Shown here in pieces: positions 42,071 through 49,898 of a stretch of 64,000 nt of DNA (position 1 is the stretch's first letter; each line of letters begins with the position of its first letter). The stretch is from an uncultured Bacteroidota bacterium (GTDB taxonomy: Bacteria; Bacteroidota; Bacteroidia; Chitinophagales; Chitinophagaceae), in assembly GCA_903904855.1 (NCBI GenBank), contig CAIVEH010000167.1, forward strand, positions 62,001 through 126,000. Direction: 5' to 3'. Made by a program: the position numbers and the translations under genes. The notes beneath the pieces were generated by a model, which worked only from the letters and a program-made list of their open reading frames with translations, did no database searches and was not told where the DNA came from.

Positions 42071-42814
42071 CATATTCATTCCCCCACACACACTCAATAC
42101 TTGCCCTGTAACATACAAACTCATATCGCTTGCCAGATATAAAGCAGCATTTGCTATATCTTCCGGCTTGCCGAAGCGACCAAGTGGAATTTTCTGAAAC
42201 CATTTTTCAGCGCCACCATCTTTCAGGTAGTGGGTCATATCGGTTTCTACAAAACCCGGTGCAATAGCATTGCAGCGGATGTTGCGGCTGCCTATTTCCT
42301 GGGCTATACTTTTAGTAAACCCTATTATGCCTGCCTTACTGGCGGCATAAGCGCTTTGTCCACCATTGCCCTTCATACCTACTATCGAGCTCATATTAAT
42401 GATGCTGCCGGCGCGTGCCTTCATCATAGGCCGCATCACCTGCTTGGTAAGGTTATATACACTTTTCAGGTTGGCTTGTATCACATCATCCCATTGGTCG
42501 GGCGTAAGGCGCAGCAGCAGATTATCTTTACTGATACCCGCATTATTAACGCAGATATCTATTGTGCCAAAATCCTTCAGCACATCGGCAGTCAGTTGTT
42601 CGGCAGCCTTAAAGTCGCCGGCATCACTTTTGTAGCCCTTAGCTTTTACGCCCAAAGCGACCAGTTGCTCTTCGAGAGCATTGGCTTTCTCGACCGAAGA
42701 AAGATAAGTAAATGCAACGGATGCACCCTGTTCGGCAAATTTCAGCGCTATGGCTTCACCTATTCCCCTGCTTGCACCGGTTACCAGCGCCACTTTATTT
42801 TCAAGCAATTTCAT
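42068..42814 (-). CDS. fabG: 3-oxoacyl-ACP reductase
   Basis: The 248-residue SDR protein has the NADPH loop VTGASRGIGEAIALKFAEQG (about 11-30), NNAGISKDNLLLR (about 90), the catalytic S in INMSSIVGMKGN (about 140) and Y-x-x-x-K in SAYAASKAG (about 153-157), with GFVETDMT downstream. These match FabG exactly in length and motifs. It reduces 3-oxoacyl-ACP in fatty-acid elongation. It is transcribed toward fabH, with an AT-rich spacer containing a short repeat in between. Confidence 0.94.
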   Translation of the reverse strand: MKLLENKVALVTGASRGIGEAIALKFAEQGASVAFTYLSSVEKANALEEQLVALGVKAKGYKSDAGDFKAAEQLTADVLKDFGTIDICVNNAGISKDNLLLRLTPDQWDDVIQANLKSVYNLTKQVMRPMMKARAGSIINMSSIVGMKGNGGQSAYAASKAGIIGFTKSIAQEIGSRNIRCNAIAPGFVETDMTHYLKDGGAEKWFQKIPLGRFGKPEDIANAALYLASDMSLYVTGQVLSVCGGMNM

Positions 42815-42966
42815 TCTTATTAATTTGGACTGCTAAAGTAGTGATTGCCGTTGATATGTTGTAATATGGACAATTTTGTGTTCCTATAATCCGGCTGAAG
42901 ATTTTATTTTTTCGCTCATTGCAGAGAAACTTTATAGTTTAGCCGTATGAATCAAACGAGTATTAG

Positions 42967-44049
42967 TTGACCCCTGCATTACCTCAACCAAATAACCGGC
43001 TTGCCTCCCTCGACTACCTAAGGGGGCTTTCGGCATTTGGTATTATGGTGTTTCATTATGTAATGTGGACCACCAGGCAGCCTGATTCAGCTGACTTCCT
43101 GGGCCGGGTGGGCATTTACGGAGTTGTTATTTTTTATATACTTAGCGGCATTACCTTATATCATGTGTATAATGAGCAGATAGGCAGCCCCGCAAAAACA
43201 GGTCTTATAAAGTTCTTTACAGCCCGGTTTTTCCGAATTTACCCGTTGCTGTGGTTGCTCACTTTAGTCACACTTCTTATCAAGAGAGAAGATTTCTCGC
43301 TGGAAACAAAAATCCTGAATTTCACCGGCCTCTTCAGCCTGTATCATTGGGGCGATACTATTTGTTATGGCGCATGGTCGATAGGTAATGAACTGGTGTT
43401 TTACCTGTTTTTTCCGCTATTTGTATTTATTTCCAAATGGTCAAAACCAATGTTTGCAGCTCTTTCGTGTGTGTTGGTACTTATTTTCCTCTGGTATACG
43501 TTCAGAGTTATGGACAGTTCCAAACCGCTCACGGTTGAGTATTGGGTACCTTTTATCAATCCACTCAACCAGGTACCTTTATTCCTCGGTGGGTATCTTA
43601 TCGGTTATTTTACCAAAAAACTGGTTATCCCGCTCAATGTTACTCTGCCTTTAATCGTACTCAGCATCCTTGCCTTTCTGTATTACCCCGTTGCCGGAGA
43701 TGCCATGCTCTTGGTATCTGGTTTCAACAGGGTAGTGTTTACCCTGATCTGCCTGCTGCTATGCTTTGCTGTATATAAATCAGGTGTTCGCCTGCCAGGG
43801 CCACTGCACGCAGTTTTTGGTACACTGGGCGAGATCAGTTATTCGGTCTATCTGTTGCACCCTTTATCTGCCTACATTTTTCCACGTCTGTTCAGGGGCA
43901 GCTTTCCCCATGCTTCGCTGGCCGGTTTATGTGGTGGCTTTGCCTTTGCCATATTGCTGTCTTTTTTTCTATATCGTTTTTTTGAGCTACCCTTTATGAA
44001 ATTGGGTAAAATAGTTTCCGGTAAATTGATTTCCCGGCGGCACGATTAG
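42967..44049 (+). CDS. Acyltransferase-3 family membrane protein
   Basis: The 360-residue protein has about ten membrane segments and the acyltransferase-3 signature RLASLDYLRGLSAFGIMVFH (11-30), RFFRIYPLLWLL (about 86) and WSIGNELVFYLFFPLFVF (about 138). It transfers acyl groups to sugars of the cell surface. The start is odd: the frame opens with TTG at 42967, directly after a stop in the same frame. An ATG at 42947 is one base out of frame and hits a TGA at 42968. A TTG start or a one-base indel are both possible. Confidence 0.85.
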   Translation: MTPALPQPNNRLASLDYLRGLSAFGIMVFHYVMWTTRQPDSADFLGRVGIYGVVIFYILSGITLYHVYNEQIGSPAKTGLIKFFTARFFRIYPLLWLLTLVTLLIKREDFSLETKILNFTGLFSLYHWGDTICYGAWSIGNELVFYLFFPLFVFISKWSKPMFAALSCVLVLIFLWYTFRVMDSSKPLTVEYWVPFINPLNQVPLFLGGYLIGYFTKKLVIPLNVTLPLIVLSILAFLYYPVAGDAMLLVSGFNRVVFTLICLLLCFAVYKSGVRLPGPLHAVFGTLGEISYSVYLLHPLSAYIFPRLFRGSFPHASLAGLCGGFAFAILLSFFLYRFFELPFMKLGKIVSGKLISRRHD

Positions 44050-44208
44050 GTTATTGGCAGTATCCCGATCTGCCAATTGTTAAAAATCAGCGAATTTATT
44101 GCCTGTTATCACCTTTTTTGGCAGTAACCGTGAAACTTACCTCATATCGGCATTAAGTTTGTATTAAGCTAATGGGCATTAATTTGGGCCTGTAATTTAT
44201 TTACGAAT

Positions 44209-44853
44209 ATGCAGTTATCCTTAAAAGGAATAATACCGGTGCCATTGCGCGAAAAGGTAAATGCCTATCAGAGCGGCCTCTGGAAAACAAATCTGACCAT
44301 CAATCAGGGCGAATATCTTTTTGTTCAGGCGCCATCGGGTACCGGTAAAACCACGCTCATACATATTCTCTACGGACTGCGTAAGGATTATGAAGGCCAG
44401 GTAAACTGGGCCGATACCAATTTCACCGGTTCAGATACTGAAACAGTAGCCGGGCTGCGTACCAATGGCATAAGCGTTATCTTCCAGGATATGCGCCTGT
44501 TCCCCGAACTCACTGCCCTCGAGAACATAGAAATAAAGCGCAGGCTCACCAATACAGTTACGACAGAACAGGCCCAGGAATGGCTCGACCGTCTGGGCCT
44601 CAGGGATAAAAAGAACTCAATGGCTGCAACCCTTTCTTATGGCGAGCAGCAGCGTGTGGCTATTGTCAGGGCATTGCTGCAACCTTTTGAGTGGTTGCTG
44701 ATGGATGAACCTTTCAGCCATCTCGATCATGCCAACACAGCCAAAGCCATAGCATTGATTAGTGAGGTAGTGCAGGAGCGCAATGCAGGTATGATACTTG
44801 CCGACCTCGATGAAAACAACTTTTTTCCTTACACCAAAACTTTAATGCTGTGA
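44209..44853 (+). CDS. ABC transporter ATP-binding protein (LolD/FtsE-like)
   Basis: The 214-residue protein has Walker A in APSGTGKTTLIHILYG (about 43-58), a Q-loop in VIFQDMRLFPELTALENI (about 92-109), the signature LSYGEQQRVAIVRALL (about 143) and Walker B LLMDEPFSHLD (about 164). Short subunits of this kind power MacB/LolCDE/FtsEX-type systems. Its stop codon overlaps the GTG start of the permease gene next to it, so the pair is co-translated. Confidence 0.92.
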   Translation: MQLSLKGIIPVPLREKVNAYQSGLWKTNLTINQGEYLFVQAPSGTGKTTLIHILYGLRKDYEGQVNWADTNFTGSDTETVAGLRTNGISVIFQDMRLFPELTALENIEIKRRLTNTVTTEQAQEWLDRLGLRDKKNSMAATLSYGEQQRVAIVRALLQPFEWLLMDEPFSHLDHANTAKAIALISEVVQERNAGMILADLDENNFFPYTKTLML

Positions 44854-46055
44854 GCAACGACCTGCAAAAAAATATGCTGAAGAAACTGCTGTTGCGCACC
44901 AGCCACAAATCAAGGTTATGGGCGGCCCTTGCGGCATTATTTATAGGCACAACCTTACTGCTGCTATCTGTAATGATATGGTGGAACTTCAGCGAACTGC
45001 TCTATGGCAAAAGCCAGAACGACACACTGGGCAGCACTTTTATGATCATTGGCAAGAAGGTGACGGAGCAAAATATGGGCGTAGCCAATGCCACCGTCTT
45101 TTCGCAAAATGAGATCGACTCACTGAAGCTGGCCCCGCAGGTGCAGGATGTGGGCCTGATCAGTTCCAACCACTTCCCTATATATGCTACCCTAGGCGGC
45201 AGGCTGGCATTTGCCACCGATATGGTGCTTGAAGCTGTACCCGATAAATTCCTCGACAAAATGCCTGCCGAATGGGCCTGGGAACCCGGTAGCCGCAACC
45301 TGCCTATTATAGTCTCTTCGCAGTTTCTGGATATTTACAATTATGTTTTTGCACCCAGCCAGGGATTGCCCCAGTTGTCGCAGGCATCGGTGAAGAATAT
45401 AGCGCTGACCATGAAGGTGGGCAGCGGCGAAAATACCGAAGTCTTTATAGCCCGTGTGGTGGGCTTCTCTGATCGGATAGGCTCAGTTCTTGCTCCGCAA
45501 TCATTTATTGATTATGGCAACAAAAAATTCAGCAAGCCCGGTGACAAGCAATCCACTTCGCAAATTATGCTCAAGGCCAAGGACCCATCGGATGTGCAGT
45601 TTGGCAAATACCTCGACAAGCATGACTATACCACCAACTCTCAGAATATGCGCTGGAGCAAGATCCGAGCCATAGTAGAGGTGGTAACGAGCGCAACAGG
45701 TATACTGGCGCTGCTGCTTATGGGTATAGGCACCCTTGTATTCATTCTGTTCATAGAGCTTACCATTGCCCGTGCGCAGCATTCACTTACACTTTTGCTG
45801 CAGATAGGCTATGGGCCCCGATACCTCAGTCGGTTTATGATAGGCCGCTTCCTGCCCATGGTGTTGGGTACAGTTATTGCAGCCATGATTGTTACTATCC
45901 TTGGCCAGGCGGCAGCGTCTGTTTTGGTGCAGAAGCAGAGCCTTATTTTGCCTCTGGTTCCTGGCTGGCCGGTATGGGCTGCATTGGCTGTAAGTACGGG
46001 TATATTGGTGATGCTGGTGAGCAGGTCTATTAGTGGGGCGATAAAGAAGCAGTAG
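44850..46055 (+). CDS. ABC transporter permease (FtsX/MacB-like)
   Basis: The 401-residue protein starts with GTG at 44850 (GTGA overlap with the ATPase stop). It has one N-terminal membrane segment (about 22-46), a large periplasmic domain (about 47-275) and three C-terminal segments (about 283-400), the FtsX/MacB topology. With its ATPase it likely works as a mechanotransmitting exporter or lipoprotein-release machine, not as a channel. The periplasmic domain does not resemble MacB closely, so the substrate is open. Confidence 0.85.
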   Translation: MSNDLQKNMLKKLLLRTSHKSRLWAALAALFIGTTLLLLSVMIWWNFSELLYGKSQNDTLGSTFMIIGKKVTEQNMGVANATVFSQNEIDSLKLAPQVQDVGLISSNHFPIYATLGGRLAFATDMVLEAVPDKFLDKMPAEWAWEPGSRNLPIIVSSQFLDIYNYVFAPSQGLPQLSQASVKNIALTMKVGSGENTEVFIARVVGFSDRIGSVLAPQSFIDYGNKKFSKPGDKQSTSQIMLKAKDPSDVQFGKYLDKHDYTTNSQNMRWSKIRAIVEVVTSATGILALLLMGIGTLVFILFIELTIARAQHSLTLLLQIGYGPRYLSRFMIGRFLPMVLGTVIAAMIVTILGQAAASVLVQKQSLILPLVPGWPVWAALAVSTGILVMLVSRSISGAIKKQ

Positions 46056-46106
46056 GGTTTGGATGCCGCATTGCCAGAAACACCCTTCCGGTCGTAAACG
46101 ATACCC

Positions 46107-46592
46107 CTAAAATAATTTACCACTCAAACATGCCTCATACAACTCCATCACTCTTTCTCCGATTACTTCTTTATCCTCAAAGAAAGAAACAGACGAAACT
46201 ACCGAAATTCTGCTTTGCTTATACGGCAACCCGCTGATAATTAAACCAAGATTTTTATTGTTTGAGCCATCTATCGAAATATGAATGTACTCAGATTCAA
46301 ACGACCTTACTGACTTGGATTTGCTGCTCTTAAATGCAGGCCATTCGTTCGATTTACTGTCTCTGAGGTTCTTATCAATTACCCTATAGAGGTTCAGGAA
46401 TTCAATGATTTTTATTCCTAGTTCTTCCATATCTATTGGCAATGGATGATCGTAGCAAATACCCTGTTCATAAATAATTCCGGCATCATTCTGGCACCTG
46501 GCAGCAAGTATCAGATGTTTATGTTTATAAGAAGCATAAACCGCAACCCGTTTTGTCAGATCGGTTATATTTGATTTTTTCTGGAAGAACAT
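46107..46592 (-). CDS. Hypothetical protein (161 aa)
   Basis: I do not recognise this 161-residue soluble protein. It has a mixed alpha/beta pattern (RVAVYASYKHKHLILAARCQ, IHISIDGSNNKNLGLIISGL) with no signal peptide. It converges on the ABC permease gene and lies next to the broken DUF2019 gene and a toxin-antitoxin-like pair, all leftward, so this 1.9-kb segment looks accessory. An immunity-type role is possible but unsupported by any motif. Confidence 0.5.
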   Translation of the reverse strand: MFFQKKSNITDLTKRVAVYASYKHKHLILAARCQNDAGIIYEQGICYDHPLPIDMEELGIKIIEFLNLYRVIDKNLRDSKSNEWPAFKSSKSKSVRSFESEYIHISIDGSNNKNLGLIISGLPYKQSRISVVSSVSFFEDKEVIGERVMELYEACLSGKLF

Positions 46593-46672
46593 TAATTGTT
46601 GATTATGGTGTTGCGTAGATTCCAGTAAATGAAATTTAAATTCGATGTTTCTTCAAATTTCAATTGCTTTGT

Positions 46673-47011
46673 TCAAAGCAATAAATTGCCTTTCCGCCAT
46701 TCCTGTAATGTCATTTCCGCATCCAAGCTGTGTATACAGGTAGTTTTAGTAATCTCATCTAATACATTTATTGCCTCTTTCTCATAGGTGAGCAAAAGAT
46801 AGGTAGCAGCCCACAATCTAACACCAATTGATTTATGATTCAATAAGTTTAGCAATTTATCAATCGCATTTGCAACCTTAATATATTCAATTGCTTTTAT
46901 GATTCTGCAGTAATTTTTATTGGCTGTTTAGTAGTCTCCGGTCTCTGTTGCCAAAGCCTGATTTTTCGCTGCTTCTTCAAATAATAGCAGTGCTGAGTTT
47001 GTATATTTATC
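46673..47011 (-). pseudogene. DUF2019 gene interrupted by an in-frame TAA
   Basis: Read leftward from 47011 the frame gives LLLFEEAAKNQALATETGDY, a TAA at 46928-46930, then TANKNYCRIIKAIEYIKVAN and, further on, a block containing VRLWAATYLL and TLQEWRKGNL. The two halves together match the whole length of DUF2019 (HEAT-like) proteins, with the stop where a lysine codon (AAA) is expected. No ATG precedes the first half, so the start is also lost or unusual. The part after the stop could begin at a TTG at 46855 (60 residues). Probably a recent pseudogene. Confidence 0.7.
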
Positions 47012-47036
47012 TTAATTATGTTTATTAGATAATTAA

Positions 47037-47405
47037 TCATCCAGTAGCTCTTAAATTCAAGCTACCAGCAGGCAGGTTAATTGCTTCTTTTTGAGCCGCT
47101 TTATTTTCGATATAAGAAGCCAGTAGTGGTATGTCCAGTACCTGTTGAAGTTTTACAACTGTCTCCAGTTTCAGATTTTGTTTGCCACGTACTATTTTGT
47201 TTATCTGTTGTGGTGATACGCCCAAAGCATTTGCCAGATCTTTCTGAGACCATTTCAGTTCATCAAGCCTCATCAGAATTTTAACTGCTATTCCGAATGA
47301 TTCTGTCAACCAGGCCCAGTTATTTATCCGGTAGTCAACTTCTTTCATAAAACCCTCGTCAGAATCTGTTACCAGCGCAAGAAATTTATCTTTATTAGCC
47401 ATCAT
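47037..47405 (-). CDS. XRE-family HTH protein, probable antitoxin
   Basis: The 122-residue protein has a classical Cro/CI helix-turn-helix at about 45-100: LDELKWSQKDLANALGVSPQ, then QINKIVRGKQNLKLETVVKL. A basic N-terminal helix precedes it and a 25-residue tail follows. The ATG overlaps the TAA of the upstream gene by one base, so the two are translated together. This arrangement is typical of a HigA-type antitoxin with its repressor function. Confidence 0.85.
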   Translation of the reverse strand: MMANKDKFLALVTDSDEGFMKEVDYRINNWAWLTESFGIAVKILMRLDELKWSQKDLANALGVSPQQINKIVRGKQNLKLETVVKLQQVLDIPLLASYIENKAAQKEAINLPAGSLNLRATG

Positions 47406-47926
47406 TATTGATTATTTAAAAGGTCCTTAAATGAAACCAGGTCAAATATTTGTTCACTTAGCAAATAATCCCGGCATTGAGTATTTTTCATTAATTCTTC
47501 CCTGGTATGTATTCTGTCTTCCATCAGGTGAGTGAACTTTATAGTGCCACCAGTAATTACAAAACAGTTTTCATCAATTTTCAGTGCATAAACACGCAAA
47601 TAATTCTCTCTTCCTTTCTGCTCCGCAAGTATCCGGAATTGATATTGAAAGTTGTTGAGCGGAGAAAAAAATGCTTCCATTTTTTCTTTTTTATTAGTAC
47701 CCAGTCTCTTCAAAGTCTCATCAATTTGTTTAGCATTATTTGCAATGGTCTGAGCCAGTTCAGGTATAGTTTTGTTTTCAGGCAAATCATTTTTGTTGTT
47801 CTTTAAAAATTGCACCAAATACATTGGATCAGACCATAAATTCAGCAACCTTCTGAATTCATGATATTTTTCGCCCTGAAATTTAAAGGCATACAATCTT
47901 TCTTCAAATATACTAACAATTTTCAT
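47405..47926 (-). CDS. Hypothetical toxin-like partner of the XRE gene
   Basis: The 173-residue protein has a helical first half and a C-terminal RelE-like run of strands (YQFRILAEQKGRENYLRVYA, LKIDENCFVITGGTIKFTHL) followed by DRIHTREELMKN. The pattern R-x-x-x-x-x-x...LRVYALKI...ITGG resembles Bacteroidota proteins encoded upstream of XRE regulators and, loosely, HigB/RelE mRNA interferases, but the protein is much longer than these. A toxin role is inferred from gene order and the one-base overlap only. Confidence 0.5.
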   Translation of the reverse strand: MKIVSIFEERLYAFKFQGEKYHEFRRLLNLWSDPMYLVQFLKNNKNDLPENKTIPELAQTIANNAKQIDETLKRLGTNKKEKMEAFFSPLNNFQYQFRILAEQKGRENYLRVYALKIDENCFVITGGTIKFTHLMEDRIHTREELMKNTQCRDYLLSEQIFDLVSFKDLLNNQ

Positions 47927-48049
47927 TAAATCAACCTGTAGGTTTATTTTGGTGCCTTTTTAAGGATCAAATTAACGAATTTATTTAAAACAATTTCATT
48001 AACCTATTTTTATAAATGAGCCTTCTGATAAGGAACGCCACAAACTTTT

Positions 48050-48082
48050 TTTGGAAAATTGAAACAACTGCATTTACCTTTG
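48050..48082 (+). promoter_or_regulatory. Bacteroidota promoter of the methionine leader
   Basis: TTTG at 48050-48053 and TACCTTTG at 48075-48082 (perfect TAnnTTTG) are 21 bases apart. Transcription would begin around 48090, just ahead of the SAM riboswitch. Confidence 0.65.
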
Positions 48083-48101
48083 CACCAGTTCTTTACAATT
48101 A

Positions 48102-48210
48102 CTTATCAAGAAAGGCAGAGGGTCATGGCCCTGTGAAGCCTTAGCAACCTCTTCCCGAGGCATCGGGAAAGCTGGTGCTAATTCCATCCTGAGCAATCGG
48201 GATAGATAAG
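48102..48210 (+). ncRNA. SAM-I riboswitch (S-box)
   Basis: The stretch opens with CTTATCAAGAAAGGCAGAGG, includes the strongly conserved GAAGCCTTAGCAACC core and GGTGCTAATTCC, and closes with AGATAAG that pairs with CTTATC. This is a full class I SAM aptamer of 109 bases. Binding of S-adenosylmethionine should favour the terminator at 48262-48296 and shut off the metB-type gene. An aptamer-terminator gap of about 50 bases leaves room for an antiterminator. Confidence 0.93.
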
Positions 48211-48261
48211 TCAGACGCAATAGTTTTCTGATAACACCGTTCCGGCGATTTTCATATAACT

Positions 48262-48296
48262 CCAGCTCCTCTGATTTATCGGTGGAGCTTTTTTTA
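48262..48296 (+). terminator. Riboswitch expression-platform terminator
   Basis: AGCTCC (48264-48269) pairs with GGAGCT (48284-48289), with flanking C and T bases extending the stem, followed by seven Ts. It lies 52 bases after the SAM aptamer and 265 before metB. Confidence 0.75.
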
Positions 48297-48363
48297 TGCC
48301 CCTGCTCGAGACGGGGAATGAAAAAAGCATCGCCGGTAATCTCTTTCAAGGTAAGTACGTGTA

Positions 48364-48521
48364 AGTGAGTATGTCAAAATAAGTTCCACGAAGTTGGATG
48401 GTTATTTTTCTTTTTTGCGAGGCGCAAAATCCGAGAATAGCTACCTATTTAAGGACTTTTGCAACGAAGAAAAAATGGAAAAGAACATTCAAATTGTGGA
48501 AGTTATTTTGACATGCTCACT
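48364..48521. mobile_element. MITE-like foldback element between riboswitch and metB
   Basis: A 158-bp stretch has 26-bp inverted ends (48364-48389 and 48496-48521) with only two mismatches; the shared core is ATGTCAAAATAA...TTCCAC. The inside is also partly self-complementary (TTTTTGCGAGGCGCAAAA against TTTTGCAACGAAGAAAAA). It encodes no protein. The size, long inverted ends and position in a leader fit a non-autonomous element or other dispersed foldback. It would fold in the metB mRNA downstream of the riboswitch terminator. No target duplication is obvious. Confidence 0.65.
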
Positions 48522-48562
48522 AAATTTTAGTTTTTTATTCTTCACTTTTTAAAACCAGAAAG

Positions 48563-49753
48563 ATGAGTAACGCTACAAAACTGATTCACAGCATTCCGGT
48601 CGATCCGCTTACAGGTTCAATTTCCGTACCCATATACCAGACATCCACTTTTGTGCAGGAAGCCCCAGGCGAGAACAAAGGCTACGATTATGCCCGCAGC
48701 AATAACCCTACCAGGGCTGCTCTGGAAGACATTATTGCACAATTGGAGGGTGGCCAGGCAGCATCGGCTTTTGCCAGCGGCCTTGCAGCTATTGATGCAG
48801 TGGTAAAGCTGCTCCAGAGCGGCGATGAGATACTTGCTGTAGATGATATCTACGGCGGCGCCTTCCGGCTGTTCACGCACATCTATGCAAAGTTTGGTAT
48901 CACTGTCAACTATGTCGATACAACCCAGGTAGTTAATGTAATTGATGCCATTACCCCCTGCACAAAGCTGATTTGGCTGGAAACACCCACCAACCCCACA
49001 CTCAAGATTAGCGATATTGAAGCCATTGCAAGGATTGCAAAGCAGCATGGCGCATTGCTTTGTGTGGATAATACGTTTGCATCACCAGCACTCCAGCAAC
49101 CCATAAAGCTGGGCGCTGATCTTGTAGTGCACAGCGCCACCAAGTACCTGGGCGGCCACAGCGACCTCATAGCAGGTATAGTAGTGGCAAAAACGGAAGA
49201 GCTGGGAGCGCGCATAAAATTCATTCAGAATGCAAGCGGGGCTATACTTTCGCCACATGATAGCTGGCTGGTGATAAGGGGTGTGGAAACACTGTATCTG
49301 CGTGTAAAGGAGCATAGCCGCAATGCGCAATTGGTGGCCGAATACCTGCTTACCCATCCTGCTGTAGATATGGTATATTATCCCGGGCTGAAAACGCACC
49401 CAAACCATGATATAGCCGCAAAGCAGCAATCGGGCTTCGCGGGTATTATTTCGTTCAATCTGAAAGAAGATACATTGGAGGCAGCAAAGGAAGTGGTCTG
49501 TAGAACAGCTTTTTTCAAACTGGCGGAAAGCCTTGGTGGTGTGAAAAGCCTGCTCTGCCATCCGGCCACAATGACCCACAAAAGCATACCATCCGACACG
49601 CGCCGGGCAGCCGGTGTATCAGATAGCCTCATCCGCCTCAGCGTAGGCCTCGAAGATGCCGGTGACCTTATCAGCGACATTGCTCAGGCGTTGGACCAAT
49701 TAGCAGGAGTATTATCGCGACAGGTGGAGACTGAAGCTGTGGTTCAGCTTTAA
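48563..49753 (+). CDS. metB: Cystathionine gamma-synthase / trans-sulfuration PLP enzyme
   Basis: The 396-residue protein belongs to the Cys/Met-metabolism PLP family: IYQTSTFVQEAPGENKGYDY (YxR in YARSNNPTR) near 24-50, ASGLAAIDAVV (about 73), DNTFASPALQQPI (about 167) and the PLP lysine K194 in SATKYLGGHSDLIAG. The SAM riboswitch upstream points to methionine synthesis, so cystathionine gamma-synthase or O-acylhomoserine sulfhydrylase is more likely than a lyase. The exact substrate cannot be read from sequence. Homoserine dehydrogenase follows 145 bases downstream. Confidence 0.88.
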   Translation: MSNATKLIHSIPVDPLTGSISVPIYQTSTFVQEAPGENKGYDYARSNNPTRAALEDIIAQLEGGQAASAFASGLAAIDAVVKLLQSGDEILAVDDIYGGAFRLFTHIYAKFGITVNYVDTTQVVNVIDAITPCTKLIWLETPTNPTLKISDIEAIARIAKQHGALLCVDNTFASPALQQPIKLGADLVVHSATKYLGGHSDLIAGIVVAKTEELGARIKFIQNASGAILSPHDSWLVIRGVETLYLRVKEHSRNAQLVAEYLLTHPAVDMVYYPGLKTHPNHDIAAKQQSGFAGIISFNLKEDTLEAAKEVVCRTAFFKLAESLGGVKSLLCHPATMTHKSIPSDTRRAAGVSDSLIRLSVGLEDAGDLISDIAQALDQLAGVLSRQVETEAVVQL

Positions 49754-49759
49754 GTACGT

Positions 49760-49792
49760 AGTTGTGCTACACTTCCAAAGTGTGGCACAACT
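49760..49792. repeat. Hairpin after metB
   Basis: AGTTGTGCTACACTT and AAGTGTGGCACAACT form a 15-bp stem with one G-T pair and a 3-base loop, 7 bases after the metB stop. There is no T-run, so it is more an mRNA 3'-end hairpin or REP-like palindrome than a classical terminator. Confidence 0.55.
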
Positions 49793-49898
49793 GGGCAAAT
49801 AGTACGCTAAAAGCACAAGCGAGAGCCCCCGCTTCAATACTTAACATAAAGCACTCCCCTTCAGGGGCCGGGGGTTTGCTTGCATTAAATTAGTTCAC

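Noticed and set aside
44052-44074. TTGGCAG/CTGCCAA hairpin as terminator of the acyltransferase gene
   Set aside because: A 7-bp stem without a T-run; possible but not distinguishable from chance.
48074-48349. Minus-strand 91-codon reading frame across the methionine leader
   Set aside because: It is antisense to a complete SAM-I riboswitch and its terminator, which explain the sequence better.
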